Shown here piece after piece: positions 1 through 7,946 of a stretch of DNA of 64,000 nucleotides (its first letter is position 1; each line of letters starts with the position of its first letter). This DNA comes from an alpha proteobacterium SCGC AAA288-N07 (lineage in GTDB: Bacteria; Pseudomonadota; Alphaproteobacteria; Pelagibacterales; Pelagibacteraceae), in assembly GCA_000513055.1 (NCBI GenBank), contig AZYB01000002.1, positions 1 through 64,000 on the forward strand. Reading direction: 5' to 3'. Below the pieces are notes generated by a model. That model was given only the letters and a program-made list of their open reading frames with translations. It had not been told where the DNA came from and searched no databases. The translations under genes and the position numbers were made by a program.

Positions 1-69
1 TGAAGTTCGTTAATAAACCATGAACTTTGATTATCTCATTATTAGTATTTGTTTCTCTCAAAAAAATTG

Positions 70-1038
70 ATGAATGAAATTGTTCCCAAGATAAATATAT
101 CAAAATTAATAATTAACGGTTTGAATTCATCTAAATCCAATAAGGTAATTCAACAAATAAAAAAAGCCTGCCTAGAAGTTGGTTTTTTTACGATAGTTGG
201 TCATGGTATTTCAAGCAAGTTAATTAATTCTACTTTAATTACCTCTAAAAAATTTTTTAATTTACCTATGTATAAAAAACTAAAAGTTGCATCGCAAAGA
301 TGGAATAAAAAAAATTCTAACATTTATAGGGGTTACTTTCCTAGCTTCGTTAATGGAAAAGAAGGTTTAGATATAGGCGATCCAAATCTAGACAGTTCGA
401 TGACTAAAATTCTATCCAAAGATAAATTTGAATGCTTAAATTTAAAAAAAGTTTTAGATGATAAATCAACATTAACGATTAAAAAATATTTTGATTGTTT
501 ATTCAGTTTGGGAGAGCTGTTATTTAAATCTATTGTAAAAAGTTTTGAAGCAGATCTTAATATTGTGAATAAAGCTTTTGTAAGACCTAAAACATTAACT
601 ACATTAAGATTTAATTACTATCCTAAACAAAGAAAACCAATTGAAATCTCGACACAGGATGGAGAAAAGTTAGGATGTGAGACACATGTAGATAGCGGAA
701 TCATGACAATTCTTTATCAAAATAAAAAAGGAGGATTACAGGTGCAAAATAGGGATAATTTTAAATGGTATAATGTTCCCTATAACAAAAATTCTTTCGT
801 AGTCAATACCGGTTTGGCTCTTGAACGGTTAACTAATGATAAATTTAAAGCTACCAACCATAGAGCTATTTACAATTGTGAGAAAAGAATTTCAATTCCC
901 TTTTTCTTTGAGCCCAATTATGATTTTGTACTCAATCCGGCATTATTAAAAATTAAAAAAAAACCGTTATACAAAATAAATAATTACGAAACATTTTTAG
1001 CACAATCTTTGAAAAAGTTTGTTGAATACAAAAGATAA
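70..1038 (+). CDS. 2-oxoglutarate/Fe(II) oxygenase, isopenicillin N synthase-like family
   Basis: This is a 322-residue member of the non-haem iron, 2-oxoglutarate-dependent oxygenase family (DIOX_N domain followed by the 2OG-FeII catalytic barrel). The iron-binding facial triad is visible as H206 and D208 (ETHVDSG) and a distal H264 (ATNHRA). The RxS motif that usually holds 2-oxoglutarate follows (RISIPFFFEPN). The N-terminal part carries the usual 'GFFTIVGHGI' segment. The ATG at 70 was preferred over an in-frame TTG at 49, because the family normally begins shortly before the 'P-I-I-D/N-I' strand. The substrate cannot be read from sequence; relatives hydroxylate or oxidise small metabolites, including pyrimidines and gibberellin-like compounds. 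It is probably cytoplasmic and is followed by an unrelated membrane-protein gene. Confidence 0.85.
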   Translation: MNEIVPKINISKLIINGLNSSKSNKVIQQIKKACLEVGFFTIVGHGISSKLINSTLITSKKFFNLPMYKKLKVASQRWNKKNSNIYRGYFPSFVNGKEGLDIGDPNLDSSMTKILSKDKFECLNLKKVLDDKSTLTIKKYFDCLFSLGELLFKSIVKSFEADLNIVNKAFVRPKTLTTLRFNYYPKQRKPIEISTQDGEKLGCETHVDSGIMTILYQNKKGGLQVQNRDNFKWYNVPYNKNSFVVNTGLALERLTNDKFKATNHRAIYNCEKRISIPFFFEPNYDFVLNPALLKIKKKPLYKINNYETFLAQSLKKFVEYKR

Positions 1039-1086
1039 ATTTTAATAGTATTCCAATATAATTTTGTTTGTATAATATATAATTAG

Positions 1087-1464
1087 ATGTATGAGCTAGC
1101 AGCAAATTTAACATTAATTATACATTTAGCTTTTATAATTTTTGTTGTGTTTGGAGCGTTACTATTTTTTGTATCAACAAAAATTATTTATATTCATTTA
1201 CCAACATTAGTTTGGGGAATATATATAGAATTAACACATTCCGTTTGTCCTTTAACGCATCTTGAAAATTGGTTTTTACAGAAATCCAACTTACCTGTGT
1301 ATTTTGAAAGTTTTATTCAACACCATCTAGTACCTATTATTTATCCAAATAATCTAACCGAAGATTTTCAGATATTCCTAGCAGTAGTTCTAATGATTGT
1401 GAATTTAATTATATATGGATTGATAATTAGTAAATCAAAAAAAAATAACATCCCTCCTAAATGA
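1087..1464 (+). CDS. DUF2784 family small membrane protein
   Basis: This 125-residue protein matches the DUF2784 family of alpha- and gammaproteobacterial inner-membrane proteins. It has an N-terminal hydrophobic segment (about residues 8-30), a second around 30-50 with the characteristic 'CPLTHLENWF' stretch (about 53-63), and a C-terminal membrane helix around 95-115. The family has no established biochemical role. The stop codon lies inside the loop of a strong inverted repeat (1448-1478), so transcription probably ends right at the end of the gene. It starts 48 bases after the oxygenase gene and may be co-transcribed with it. Identification rests on the length, the membrane layout and the conserved Cys-Pro-Leu-Thr motif. 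Confidence 0.75.
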   Translation: MYELAANLTLIIHLAFIIFVVFGALLFFVSTKIIYIHLPTLVWGIYIELTHSVCPLTHLENWFLQKSNLPVYFESFIQHHLVPIIYPNNLTEDFQIFLAVVLMIVNLIIYGLIISKSKKNNIPPK

Positions 1465-1478
1465 TTTGGGAGGGATGT
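1448..1478. terminator. Hairpin terminator overlapping the DUF2784 stop codon
   Basis: A perfect 10-bp stem (ACATCCCTCC at 1448-1457 with GGAGGGATGT at 1469-1478) encloses an 11-base loop. It is one of the most GC-rich elements in the area. The DUF2784 stop codon (1462-1464) sits in the loop. A run of A lies before it and AAATTTATT after it, so it could serve transcripts arriving from either side, including the small minus-strand gene at 1503-1565. Confidence 0.6.
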
Positions 1479-1502
1479 AAAATTTATTACTTTTAAAGTT
1501 AG

Positions 1503-1565
1503 TTAGGCGTTATTCCAAATCCAATTAAGAATTATATAACCAGCCATTACATACGCTATCCACAT
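1503..1565 (-). CDS. 20-residue hydrophobic peptide (unrecognised small ORF)
   Basis: On the minus strand, an ATG at 1565 opens a 20-codon frame encoding MWIAYVMAGYIILNWIWNNA and ending in TAA. Five bases upstream lies AAAAGGAG, a near-ideal Shine-Dalgarno sequence, which is notable because most genes in this window have weak ones. The peptide is a single hydrophobic segment with three tryptophans and a polar C-terminus, as expected for a one-pass membrane microprotein. The inverted repeat at 1448-1478 lies just downstream and could terminate it. I do not recognise the sequence, and coding status rests only on the ribosome binding site, the frame and its composition. Confidence 0.45.
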   Translation of the reverse strand: MWIAYVMAGYIILNWIWNNA

Positions 1566-1645
1566 ATCAACTCCTTTTATAAATTTATTTAATAAATGAG
1601 TTTAAATATTTAAGCAACAGTTTTTTGTTATATGTTTAGTGCAAC

Positions 1646-1674
1646 TTGACGTTAGTCAGATAATCTAATCTAAT
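1646..1674 (+). promoter_or_regulatory. Sigma-70-type promoter for the BASS-family carrier gene
   Basis: TTGACG (1646-1651) matches the -35 consensus at five of six positions. TCTAAT (1669-1674) matches the -10 consensus at five of six, with a 17-base spacer. The expected start of transcription is near 1681, and the start codon is at 1683, so the message would have almost no leader. Confidence 0.5.
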
Positions 1675-1682
1675 GATAATAT

Positions 1683-2534
1683 ATGGGAATTGTCATAGAA
1701 GTTTTTTTGCCCTTAGCTTTGGCCTTCATTATGTTTGTATTGGGGTCAGGACTTACAGGTAATGATTTTTTAAGAGTTGTAAAGCAACCTCGTGATTTTT
1801 TTGTAGGAGCTTTTTCTCAAATTATTTTGCTGCCAGTTATCGCATTCATTCTTGTAAAAATATGGTCTATTGCACCAGAATTAGCAATTGGAGTTATGAT
1901 TATTGCAGCAGCCCCAGGTGGTGTAACATCCAACCTATTAACTTCTTTTGCAAAAGGTGACGTGGCTTTATCAATATCACTTACGGCAATTATTAGTTTG
2001 TTGAGTGTCATTACAATCCCATTTATAGTTCTAACCTCAGCAAATTTGCTAGACGCATCAAATATTACCCAAAATATCTCATTAATAAGCATGTCACGAG
2101 ATATGTTTTTAATTGTTACAGTGCCAGTTATATTAGGTATGTTGTTTAGAAGATTTGCTTCAAGAGCAGCATTAGGATTTGAACCAATAGCAAAAAAAAT
2201 ATCTATTATTCTTTTTATACTTGTTTTATTGGGTGCAATTTTAGCACAAAGAGAAAATGTTGTTTCTTATTTTGTACAAGCAGGTCTGATAACTTTAGTA
2301 CTCAATGTAGTGATGATGGTTGTAGCATATTTTGTCGCCCAGTCACTTGCTTCAGGAACAGAACAAAAAAAATGTATTACAATTGAGTGTGGATTACAAA
2401 ATGGAACCCTTGCAATATTTGTAGCAACATCAATTTTTGGCGGAGGCATGTACGTCATTCCTGCAGCTACTTACAGTTTAATAATGTTTGCTACTTCTTT
2501 GATATTTGTATTTTTAGTTAGAAAAACTATTTAA
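1683..2534 (+). CDS. Bile acid:sodium symporter (BASS) family transporter
   Basis: This 283-residue polytopic membrane protein is of the SBF/BASS type, with roughly nine or ten hydrophobic helices. The family-typical opening (VFLPLALAFIMFVLGSGLT) fixes the start. The conserved crossover motifs are visible as 'AAAPGGVTSNLLTSFAKGDVALS' around residues 77-99 (sodium-binding region) and 'ECGLQNGTLAIFVA' around 235-248. BASS carriers move organic anions, such as bile acids in animals and 2-keto acids, pantothenate or other acids in bacteria and plastids, with sodium. The actual substrate here is unknown. The gene stands alone between the small peptide gene and the aap operon and has its own promoter. 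Confidence 0.85.
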   Translation: MGIVIEVFLPLALAFIMFVLGSGLTGNDFLRVVKQPRDFFVGAFSQIILLPVIAFILVKIWSIAPELAIGVMIIAAAPGGVTSNLLTSFAKGDVALSISLTAIISLLSVITIPFIVLTSANLLDASNITQNISLISMSRDMFLIVTVPVILGMLFRRFASRAALGFEPIAKKISIILFILVLLGAILAQRENVVSYFVQAGLITLVLNVVMMVVAYFVAQSLASGTEQKKCITIECGLQNGTLAIFVATSIFGGGMYVIPAATYSLIMFATSLIFVFLVRKTI

Positions 2535-2690
2535 ACTAAATAATTTAAGTTTGAAACATACCCAATCCATCAAGATATACATAATATGGTATTTAAATAT
2601 TTTTCTTAACTACATTTAGATATTATTTTTTCTTAATGGAGTTTTTTAATTTGTTGATGAATCAATATTTATGAAACATTATATCCTTAT

Positions 2691-2731
2691 TCAAAAGTTA
2701 TCAGACTTTTGAGTTTATTGTTAACAATAAA
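2691..2731 (+). promoter_or_regulatory. Structured 5' leader of aapJ: hairpin plus 18-bp palindrome
   Basis: Two adjacent dyads lie just upstream of aapJ. TCAAAAGT (2691-2698), loop TATCAG and ACTTTTGA (2705-2712) form a perfect 8-bp stem. One base later comes the perfect palindrome TTTATTGTTAACAATAAA (2714-2731). The ribosome binding site (AGAGGA) and the ATG at 2751 follow. The element could be an operator, an mRNA-stabilising leader or an RNA switch; the sequence does not distinguish these. Confidence 0.45.
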
Positions 2732-2750
2732 AAATAAGAGGATAATAAAA

Positions 2751-3791
2751 ATGTATAAATACATTAAACAACTAACTTCTTTGTTAGCCGTATTTGTAGT
2801 TTTATTTGCATTTGCAAATGAAGCAATGGCAGCAAAGAAATCAAAAACTTTGAAGAACACTATTAAAAAGGGTTTTGTAAGATGTGGTGTTTCTCAAGGT
2901 CTTCCAGGATTTTCTAATGCAGATGCATCTGGAAACTGGTCAGGGGTTGACGTTGATGTTTGTAGAGCTGTTGCTGCTGCGGTGCTAGGTGATGCAAGTA
3001 AAGTAAAATTTACTCCACTAAGTGCTAAAGAAAGATTTACAGCTTTAACATCAGGTGAAATCGACATTTTATCAAGAAATACTACATGGACTTTGTCTCG
3101 TGACGCTGACATTGGTTTAACTTTTGTTGGAGTAAATTTTTACGATGGTCAAGGTTTCATGGTCAGAAAAGATTCTGGCATAACTTCTACTGACCAATTT
3201 AAAAGTGGTCTTTCTGCTTGTGTAAATATTGGAACTACAACAGAGCTAAATATGAGAGACTTTTTTACTTCAAAAGGTATTTCGTACGAGCCGGTTGTGT
3301 TTGAAAAAGCAGACGAAGTTGTTGCAGCTTACGATTCAGGAAGATGTGATACGTATACAACTGATAAATCTGGTCTAGCAGCTCAAAGAACTAAAATGAA
3401 AGATCCAGATGCTCATATAGTATTACCTGAAACGATTTCAAAAGAACCTTTGGGTCCTGTTGTTCGTCAAGGTGATTCAGTTTGGGAAGACATAGTTCGT
3501 TGGTCTCTATACGTTATGATTGAAGCTGAAGAGTACGGTATTAATTCTTCAAATGCTTCTGCTATGAAAGCTTCAGAAAATCCACAAATTAAAAGACTTG
3601 TTGGAGCTGAAGGTGAATTAGGAGCGGCTTTAGGAATAGGCAATGATTGGAGTTTTAACATTATTACACAAGTTGGTAATTATGGTGAAAGCTACAAACG
3701 TAATATCGCAGATACTGGTATATTACCTGATAGAGGTCCTAATGAGCTTTGGACAAAAGGTGGTATTCTTTACGTAGCACCAGCTAGATAA
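2751..3791 (+). CDS. aapJ: General L-amino acid ABC transporter, periplasmic binding protein
   Basis: This is the 346-residue periplasmic substrate-binding subunit of an AapJQMP (YhdWXYZ)-type amino-acid importer. A signal peptide is clear: KQL, then a hydrophobic core (residues about 8-24), ending AMA before AAKKS. The mature part has the family signatures 'VRCGVSQGLPGFS' and 'GVDVDVCRAVAAAVLGD', then 'LTSGEIDILSRNTTWTLSRD', and later 'YDSGRCDTYTTDKSGLAAQRT'. The start is ATG 2751 with AGAGGA upstream; an earlier in-frame start at 2709 would put 14 charged residues ahead of the signal peptide. It is followed by its permease and ATPase genes, but a strong terminator lies in between, which would let the binding protein be made in excess. 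Codon use is less A-biased than in its neighbours, as expected for a highly expressed gene. Confidence 0.93.
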   Translation: MYKYIKQLTSLLAVFVVLFAFANEAMAAKKSKTLKNTIKKGFVRCGVSQGLPGFSNADASGNWSGVDVDVCRAVAAAVLGDASKVKFTPLSAKERFTALTSGEIDILSRNTTWTLSRDADIGLTFVGVNFYDGQGFMVRKDSGITSTDQFKSGLSACVNIGTTTELNMRDFFTSKGISYEPVVFEKADEVVAAYDSGRCDTYTTDKSGLAAQRTKMKDPDAHIVLPETISKEPLGPVVRQGDSVWEDIVRWSLYVMIEAEEYGINSSNASAMKASENPQIKRLVGAEGELGAALGIGNDWSFNIITQVGNYGESYKRNIADTGILPDRGPNELWTKGGILYVAPAR

Positions 3792-3814
3792 TTGTATTTA
3801 ATTAAATAGTTATT

Positions 3815-3850
3815 AAAAAAGGGCTAGATTTTTCTAGCCCTTTTTTTTAT
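3815..3850 (+). terminator. Intrinsic terminator between aapJ and aapQ
   Basis: GGGCTAGA (3821-3828), a TTTT loop and TCTAGCCC (3833-3840) form an 8-bp GC-rich stem flanked by an A tract and a run of nine T. This is a textbook Rho-independent terminator. Since aapQ begins only 24 bases past the stem, it probably allows partial read-through. Confidence 0.85.
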
Positions 3851-3863
3851 CTTGAATAATTCA

Positions 3864-5060
3864 ATGGATATAAAAAATACAACCAAAGGTTTTACTAATT
3901 TTTTCTCTGGAAGTTCAACATTTGGGAAATATTTTCCTCAAACATTGACGGTCTTTTTCATAATATTTATTTTTGGATATTTTGCCTATAACGCCCAAGT
4001 TAATATGGATAACAGAGGTATTGACTTTGGGTTACGTTTTTTAGGTGAGGAAGCATCATTTGATATTCAATTTTCATTGATAGAATATAGTGGAGCAAGC
4101 ACATATGCTAGAGCATACTTAGTTGGAGTTCTAAATACTATTTTAGTCGCTGCTATAGGTATATTTTTTGCAACAATCTTAGGTGTTGTAATTGGTATTT
4201 CCAGACTATCTTCAAATTATTTAATTTCAAAAGTTGCGGAATGGTATATCGAGATATTCAGAAATATCCCTTTATTACTTCAGTTATTTTTTTGGTATTT
4301 TGCTGCGCTAAGAGCGTTGCCGTTACCTAAAGAAGCAATTAATTTTTTTGATACAGCTTATTTGTCAGTAAAGGGACTTTATATTCCAAAGTTTATTTGG
4401 ACAAATTTTTCTGTTCTCTTTTATTCAATAATTGCATCAATTGTTGCAATAATTTTTGTATTTAAATATGCAAGAAAACAGCAAGAAGCCACAGGTAAAC
4501 AAATACCAAAGTTTTTTATATCTTTAGGAATATTTACTATAGTTCCTCTATTAACCTTTTTAATAGGTGGTGTTTCTCTAAGTTTTGAATATCCTATTCT
4601 TACACAGCTATCGAAAACTATTTTTAATTACATAGGTGGTGTAGCTATAATTCCAGAATTGATGGCTCTGGCTGCAGCATTATCGCTATACACTGCTACT
4701 TTTATCGCCGAATGTGTCAGAGCGGGAATAATGGGTGTTACTAAAGGGCAAAAAGAGGCGGCTGCATCTATAGGTTTGACACCAGGGCAAATACTTAGGT
4801 TGGTTGTAATGCCACAAGCGTTGAGGATAATTATTCCACCGACAACTAATCAATACTTGAATTTAACAAAAAATTCATCTCTTGCGGCGGCAATTGCATA
4901 TCCAGACTTAGTTTTGGTTTTTGCAGGAACAGCAATGATGCAAACAGGAAGAGCAATTGAAATTATCTCAATTACTATGCTTACTTATTTAAGCATAAGC
5001 ATCGTAATCTCAATTTTTATGAACTGGTATAACACAAAAATGGCAATTAAGGAAAAATGA
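3864..5060 (+). CDS. aapQ: General L-amino acid ABC transporter, permease AapQ
   Basis: This is the first inner-membrane permease subunit of the amino-acid importer, 398 residues from the ATG at 3864 (an in-frame TTG lies four codons earlier). The long Aap-type insertion between the first transmembrane segment and the BPD_transp_1 domain is present. The ATPase-contacting EAA loop reads 'EAAASIGLTPGQILRLVVMPQALRIIIPP' around residues 295-325. 'EIFRNIPLLLQLFFWY', typical of polar amino-acid permeases, lies upstream of it. It follows a terminator downstream of aapJ and overlaps aapM by four bases (ATGA), so the two permeases are translationally coupled and presumably form a heterodimer. Confidence 0.92.
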   Translation: MDIKNTTKGFTNFFSGSSTFGKYFPQTLTVFFIIFIFGYFAYNAQVNMDNRGIDFGLRFLGEEASFDIQFSLIEYSGASTYARAYLVGVLNTILVAAIGIFFATILGVVIGISRLSSNYLISKVAEWYIEIFRNIPLLLQLFFWYFAALRALPLPKEAINFFDTAYLSVKGLYIPKFIWTNFSVLFYSIIASIVAIIFVFKYARKQQEATGKQIPKFFISLGIFTIVPLLTFLIGGVSLSFEYPILTQLSKTIFNYIGGVAIIPELMALAAALSLYTATFIAECVRAGIMGVTKGQKEAAASIGLTPGQILRLVVMPQALRIIIPPTTNQYLNLTKNSSLAAAIAYPDLVLVFAGTAMMQTGRAIEIISITMLTYLSISIVISIFMNWYNTKMAIKEK

Positions 5061-6322
5061 TTAAGAGATTAAATTTTTTAGGAACACCTAGTAGGGATAA
5101 ATTAAATCTATTTATCTCAATAGGAGTTTTCCTTTTTGTATTAGGTATAGCTGATGTGATACTCAATTCTTTTTTCGAAATAAATATTACTTCTATTTTA
5201 CCAAGGTTGTTTAATTATTTTACACCACTAATTTTTGGTTTTATTGGTCTTCATTATATTAGAATTGAATTTTCAGGAAATAGAATATTGGATAATTTAA
5301 ATAAAAATATAAATTCAAATTGGTTCAATGCTGTATTATCTTTGTTGATTATCTTCGTTCTAATTCAAAATATCCCACCTTTATTAAATTGGTTATTTTT
5401 TGATGCAAATTTTGTAGGAGAAACAAAAGAAGAATGTACAGGTAGTGGTGCTTGTTGGATTTTTATTAAGACTTGGTTTCCGCGTTTTATATATGGGTTG
5501 TATCCAAATGCTGAAATTTGGAGGATTAACCTTACTTTTTTAATGTTAATTGCACTAGTAATCTCCGGATTTTTTGTGCCTCCTAAAATTAAAAAATATA
5601 TAATTATTTTTCTTTTATTTATTTTTCCGTTCATCGCTATTAATTTAATTTCTGGTGGAAATTTCGGATTGGAATGGGTTGAGACTACTGCATGGGGAGG
5701 ACTTTCTCTTACATTTATTATTTCAATTTTTGCTCTTCTATTTTGTTTCCCAATAGGAATGTTTTTAGCCTTGGGAAGAAGATCTTTAGCTCCAGTTATT
5801 AGATATTCATCAATAGGCTTTATCGAATTTTGGAGAGGCGTTCCTTTAATTACAGTTCTATTTATGGCTTCAGTAATGATGCCAATGTTTTTACCTGATG
5901 GAACATATATGGATAAGCTTGTAAGAGTTATAATTGCCATTACACTTTTTGAAGCTGCTTACATGGCAGAAGTAATACGTGGTGGTCTACAAGCCTTACC
6001 TAGGGGGCAATATGATGCTGGAAAATCTCTTGGAATGGGTTATTGGAGAATGCACTTACTTGTAATTTTACCTCAAGCATTAAAACTCGTTATTCCTGGA
6101 ATTGCTAATACCTTTTTGGCTCTAGTAAAAGATACTCCTCTTATTTTAGTTGTGGGGTTACTTGAGTTAGTAGGAATGATAGATATGGCCAAGAGCAATC
6201 CTGATTGGCTTGGTTTTGCTACAGAAGGATATATATTTGCAGGTATTGTTTTTTGGATTATCTGCTATTCTATGAGTAGATATAGTCAATCTCTAGAAAG
6301 AAAATACAAAACAGACAGATAA
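5057..6322 (+). CDS. aapM: General L-amino acid ABC transporter, permease AapM
   Basis: This is the second permease subunit, 421 residues, with about eight hydrophobic segments. A periplasmic insertion near residues 115-150 contains two cysteines (KEECTGSGACW). The BPD_transp_1 domain lies in the C-terminal half, with 'GFIEFWRGVPLITVLFMASVMMPMF' and the EAA loop 'YDAGKSLGMGYWRMHLLVILPQALKLVIPG'. The gene begins within the stop codon of aapQ and ends seven bases before aapP, consistent with one AapQ:AapM:AapP2 complex fed by AapJ. Length and layout agree with AapM/YhdY of other alphaproteobacteria. Confidence 0.92.
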   Translation: MIKRLNFLGTPSRDKLNLFISIGVFLFVLGIADVILNSFFEINITSILPRLFNYFTPLIFGFIGLHYIRIEFSGNRILDNLNKNINSNWFNAVLSLLIIFVLIQNIPPLLNWLFFDANFVGETKEECTGSGACWIFIKTWFPRFIYGLYPNAEIWRINLTFLMLIALVISGFFVPPKIKKYIIIFLLFIFPFIAINLISGGNFGLEWVETTAWGGLSLTFIISIFALLFCFPIGMFLALGRRSLAPVIRYSSIGFIEFWRGVPLITVLFMASVMMPMFLPDGTYMDKLVRVIIAITLFEAAYMAEVIRGGLQALPRGQYDAGKSLGMGYWRMHLLVILPQALKLVIPGIANTFLALVKDTPLILVVGLLELVGMIDMAKSNPDWLGFATEGYIFAGIVFWIICYSMSRYSQSLERKYKTDR

Positions 6323-6329
6323 TTAAATT

Positions 6330-7064
6330 ATGTCAGATCAAATTATACAAATGGAAAATGTGAATAAGTGGTTTGATGACTTTCAAGTTCTAAAAGATAT
6401 AAATCTTGAAGTTAGACAGAAACAGAGAATCGTAGTGTGTGGACCATCTGGATCGGGAAAATCTACTTTAATTAGATGTATTAATAGATTGGAAGAACAT
6501 CAGAAAGGAAAAATTGTAGTTGATGGAATTGAGCTTTCTGAAAATACAAAAAATATTGAACAAGTAAGAGCTGAAGTTGGAATGGTTTTTCAACAATTTA
6601 ATTTATTTCCACATTTATCAATTTTAGATAATTGTTCATTGGCACCTATATGGGTAAAAAAAATACCAAAAAAACAAGCAGAGGAACAAGCATTAAAAGA
6701 ATTAGAAAAAGTTCAAATATTAGATCAAGCTAAAAAATTTCCAGGCCAATTATCTGGAGGACAACAGCAAAGAGCTGCTATTGCAAGAGCTCTGTGTATG
6801 GAACCGAAAATTATGCTTTTCGATGAACCTACCTCAGCTTTAGACCCAGAAATGATCAAAGAAGTTTTGGACGCTATGGTTAATTTGGCAAAAGCTGGAA
6901 TGACTATGATTGTAGTTACTCACGAAATGGGCTTTGCAAAAGAAGTTGCTGATGAAGTTATTTTTATGGATGAGGGCATGATTGTTGAAAAAGCAGCCAC
7001 CAAAGAATTTTTTGCAAATCCTAAGAGCGATAGAACTAAACTCTTTTTAAGCCAAATCCTCTAA
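6330..7064 (+). CDS. aapP: General L-amino acid ABC transporter, ATP-binding protein AapP
   Basis: This 244-residue ATPase of the polar amino-acid ABC family energises import through AapQM. Walker A (GPSGSGKST) is at residues 38-46. The Q-loop ([12 protein letters not shown]) follows at about 88-100, the ABC signature (LSGGQQQR) around 140, Walker B with its catalytic glutamate ([12 protein letters not shown]) around 160-172, and the H-loop histidine (VVTHEMGFA) around 195. It is the last gene of the operon. No hairpin terminator is visible in the 33 bases before the next gene. Confidence 0.94.
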   Translation: MSDQIIQMENVNKWFDDFQVLKDINLEVRQKQRIVVCGPSGSGKSTLIRCINRLEEHQKGKIVVDGIELSENTKNIEQVRAEVGMVFQQFNLFPHLSILDNCSLAPIWVKKIPKKQAEEQALKELEKVQILDQAKKFPGQLSGGQQQRAAIARALCMEPKIMLFDEPTSALDPEMIKEVLDAMVNLAKAGMTMIVVTHEMGFAKEVADEVIFMDEGMIVEKAATKEFFANPKSDRTKLFLSQIL

Positions 7065-7097
7065 CATTAGCGAAGATACGTTTATGCTTTAATATAA

Positions 7098-7778
7098 ATG
7101 TTTAAGAAATTATTATTATTATCAATTATTATTCAATTATATTTTAATTCAGCTTTTGCCCATGCTTTACATTATCAAAAATTAAATAAATTAGAATTTG
7201 ATATTTACAGAAATAATAAACTAGTTGGCCATCATATTTACCTTTTTAATAAAAAAAATAAATACTTCACTGTAAAAAATAAAATCGATTTTAAAATAGA
7301 AATATTAGGCGTCGAAATATATAGCTATTCTTCTGAAGGCATAGAAAAATATATAAATGGAAAATTAGATAGTTTTTCTTCTAAAACTAATCACAATAAA
7401 AAAAAAAAGTATTGTAAAATTTATAAAAAAGAAAATAAATTTTTTATAGAAGGCTCTTCATACAAAGGTATTACGCCAGAAAAATTTATGATTGGAACAT
7501 GGTGGAATCATGAAATAGTTAAATCTAAAATTCAAATTAGCTCAGCATCTGGAAGAATAATTGAACAAACAGTCAGCTTTATTGGTAAAGAAACTGTAGA
7601 AATCAATAATGTAAAATATACAGCATTAAAATTTAATTTTTTTTCATCAGACCCCAGTTTGTCAAAAGATAAAAAATTAAACACTAATATTTGGTATGAC
7701 GAAAAATCTTTGACGTGGTTAAAAGCTTCTTTTGATAAGAATGGATATTGGGAATATAGATTAAAATATATTGACTAA
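7098..7778 (+). CDS. Secreted protein of the DUF6134 type
   Basis: This is a 226-residue protein with an N-terminal signal peptide (MFKKLLLL, a hydrophobic core to about residue 18, then AFAHA), so it is probably periplasmic. The body is predicted to be rich in beta strands. It carries motifs seen in DUF6134 proteins: 'FDIYRNNKLVGHHIY' near the start, a Tyr/Glu-rich centre with 'SEGIEKYINGKLDSF', a 'GTWWNHEIV' segment near residue 135, and a C-terminal 'NIWYDEKSLTWLKASF'. The function of the family is unknown. It follows the aap operon by 33 bases and could be read from it. The assignment is by remembered motif pattern and is moderate. Confidence 0.55.
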   Translation: MFKKLLLLSIIIQLYFNSAFAHALHYQKLNKLEFDIYRNNKLVGHHIYLFNKKNKYFTVKNKIDFKIEILGVEIYSYSSEGIEKYINGKLDSFSSKTNHNKKKKYCKIYKKENKFFIEGSSYKGITPEKFMIGTWWNHEIVKSKIQISSASGRIIEQTVSFIGKETVEINNVKYTALKFNFFSSDPSLSKDKKLNTNIWYDEKSLTWLKASFDKNGYWEYRLKYID

Positions 7779-7831
7779 TTTAATTAATTAATTTTTTTAA
7801 ATACAGCGATGGCTTTTTTTTAAGATCTGTC

Positions 7832-7857
7832 AACAATAAAATTCATATGTTATTGTT
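7832..7857. promoter_or_regulatory. Inverted repeat upstream of the XRE regulator gene (possible operator)
   Basis: AACAATAA (7832-7839) and TTATTGTT (7850-7857) are perfect 8-base inverted arms around a 10-base spacer. They centre about 100 bases before the regulator gene. The arms equal the core of the palindrome found ahead of aapJ. In such AT-rich DNA the match could be chance. Confidence 0.25.
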
Positions 7858-7946
7858 AATTTTACATTAAAAAATTTCTAATTTTATACTTGCAATAATA
7901 TTAATTTTAAGGTTGAATTTGTTTTTTTCTAATTGAGGGGTCTAAG

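Noticed and set aside
2535-2690. Riboswitch (glycine or SAM type) upstream of aapJ
   Set aside because: The conserved cores of those classes are not recognisable; only the two dyads nearer the gene are supported.
5365-5940. 191-codon minus-strand frame opposite aapM
   Set aside because: It lies wholly antisense to a well-supported permease gene; no motif or ribosome binding site.
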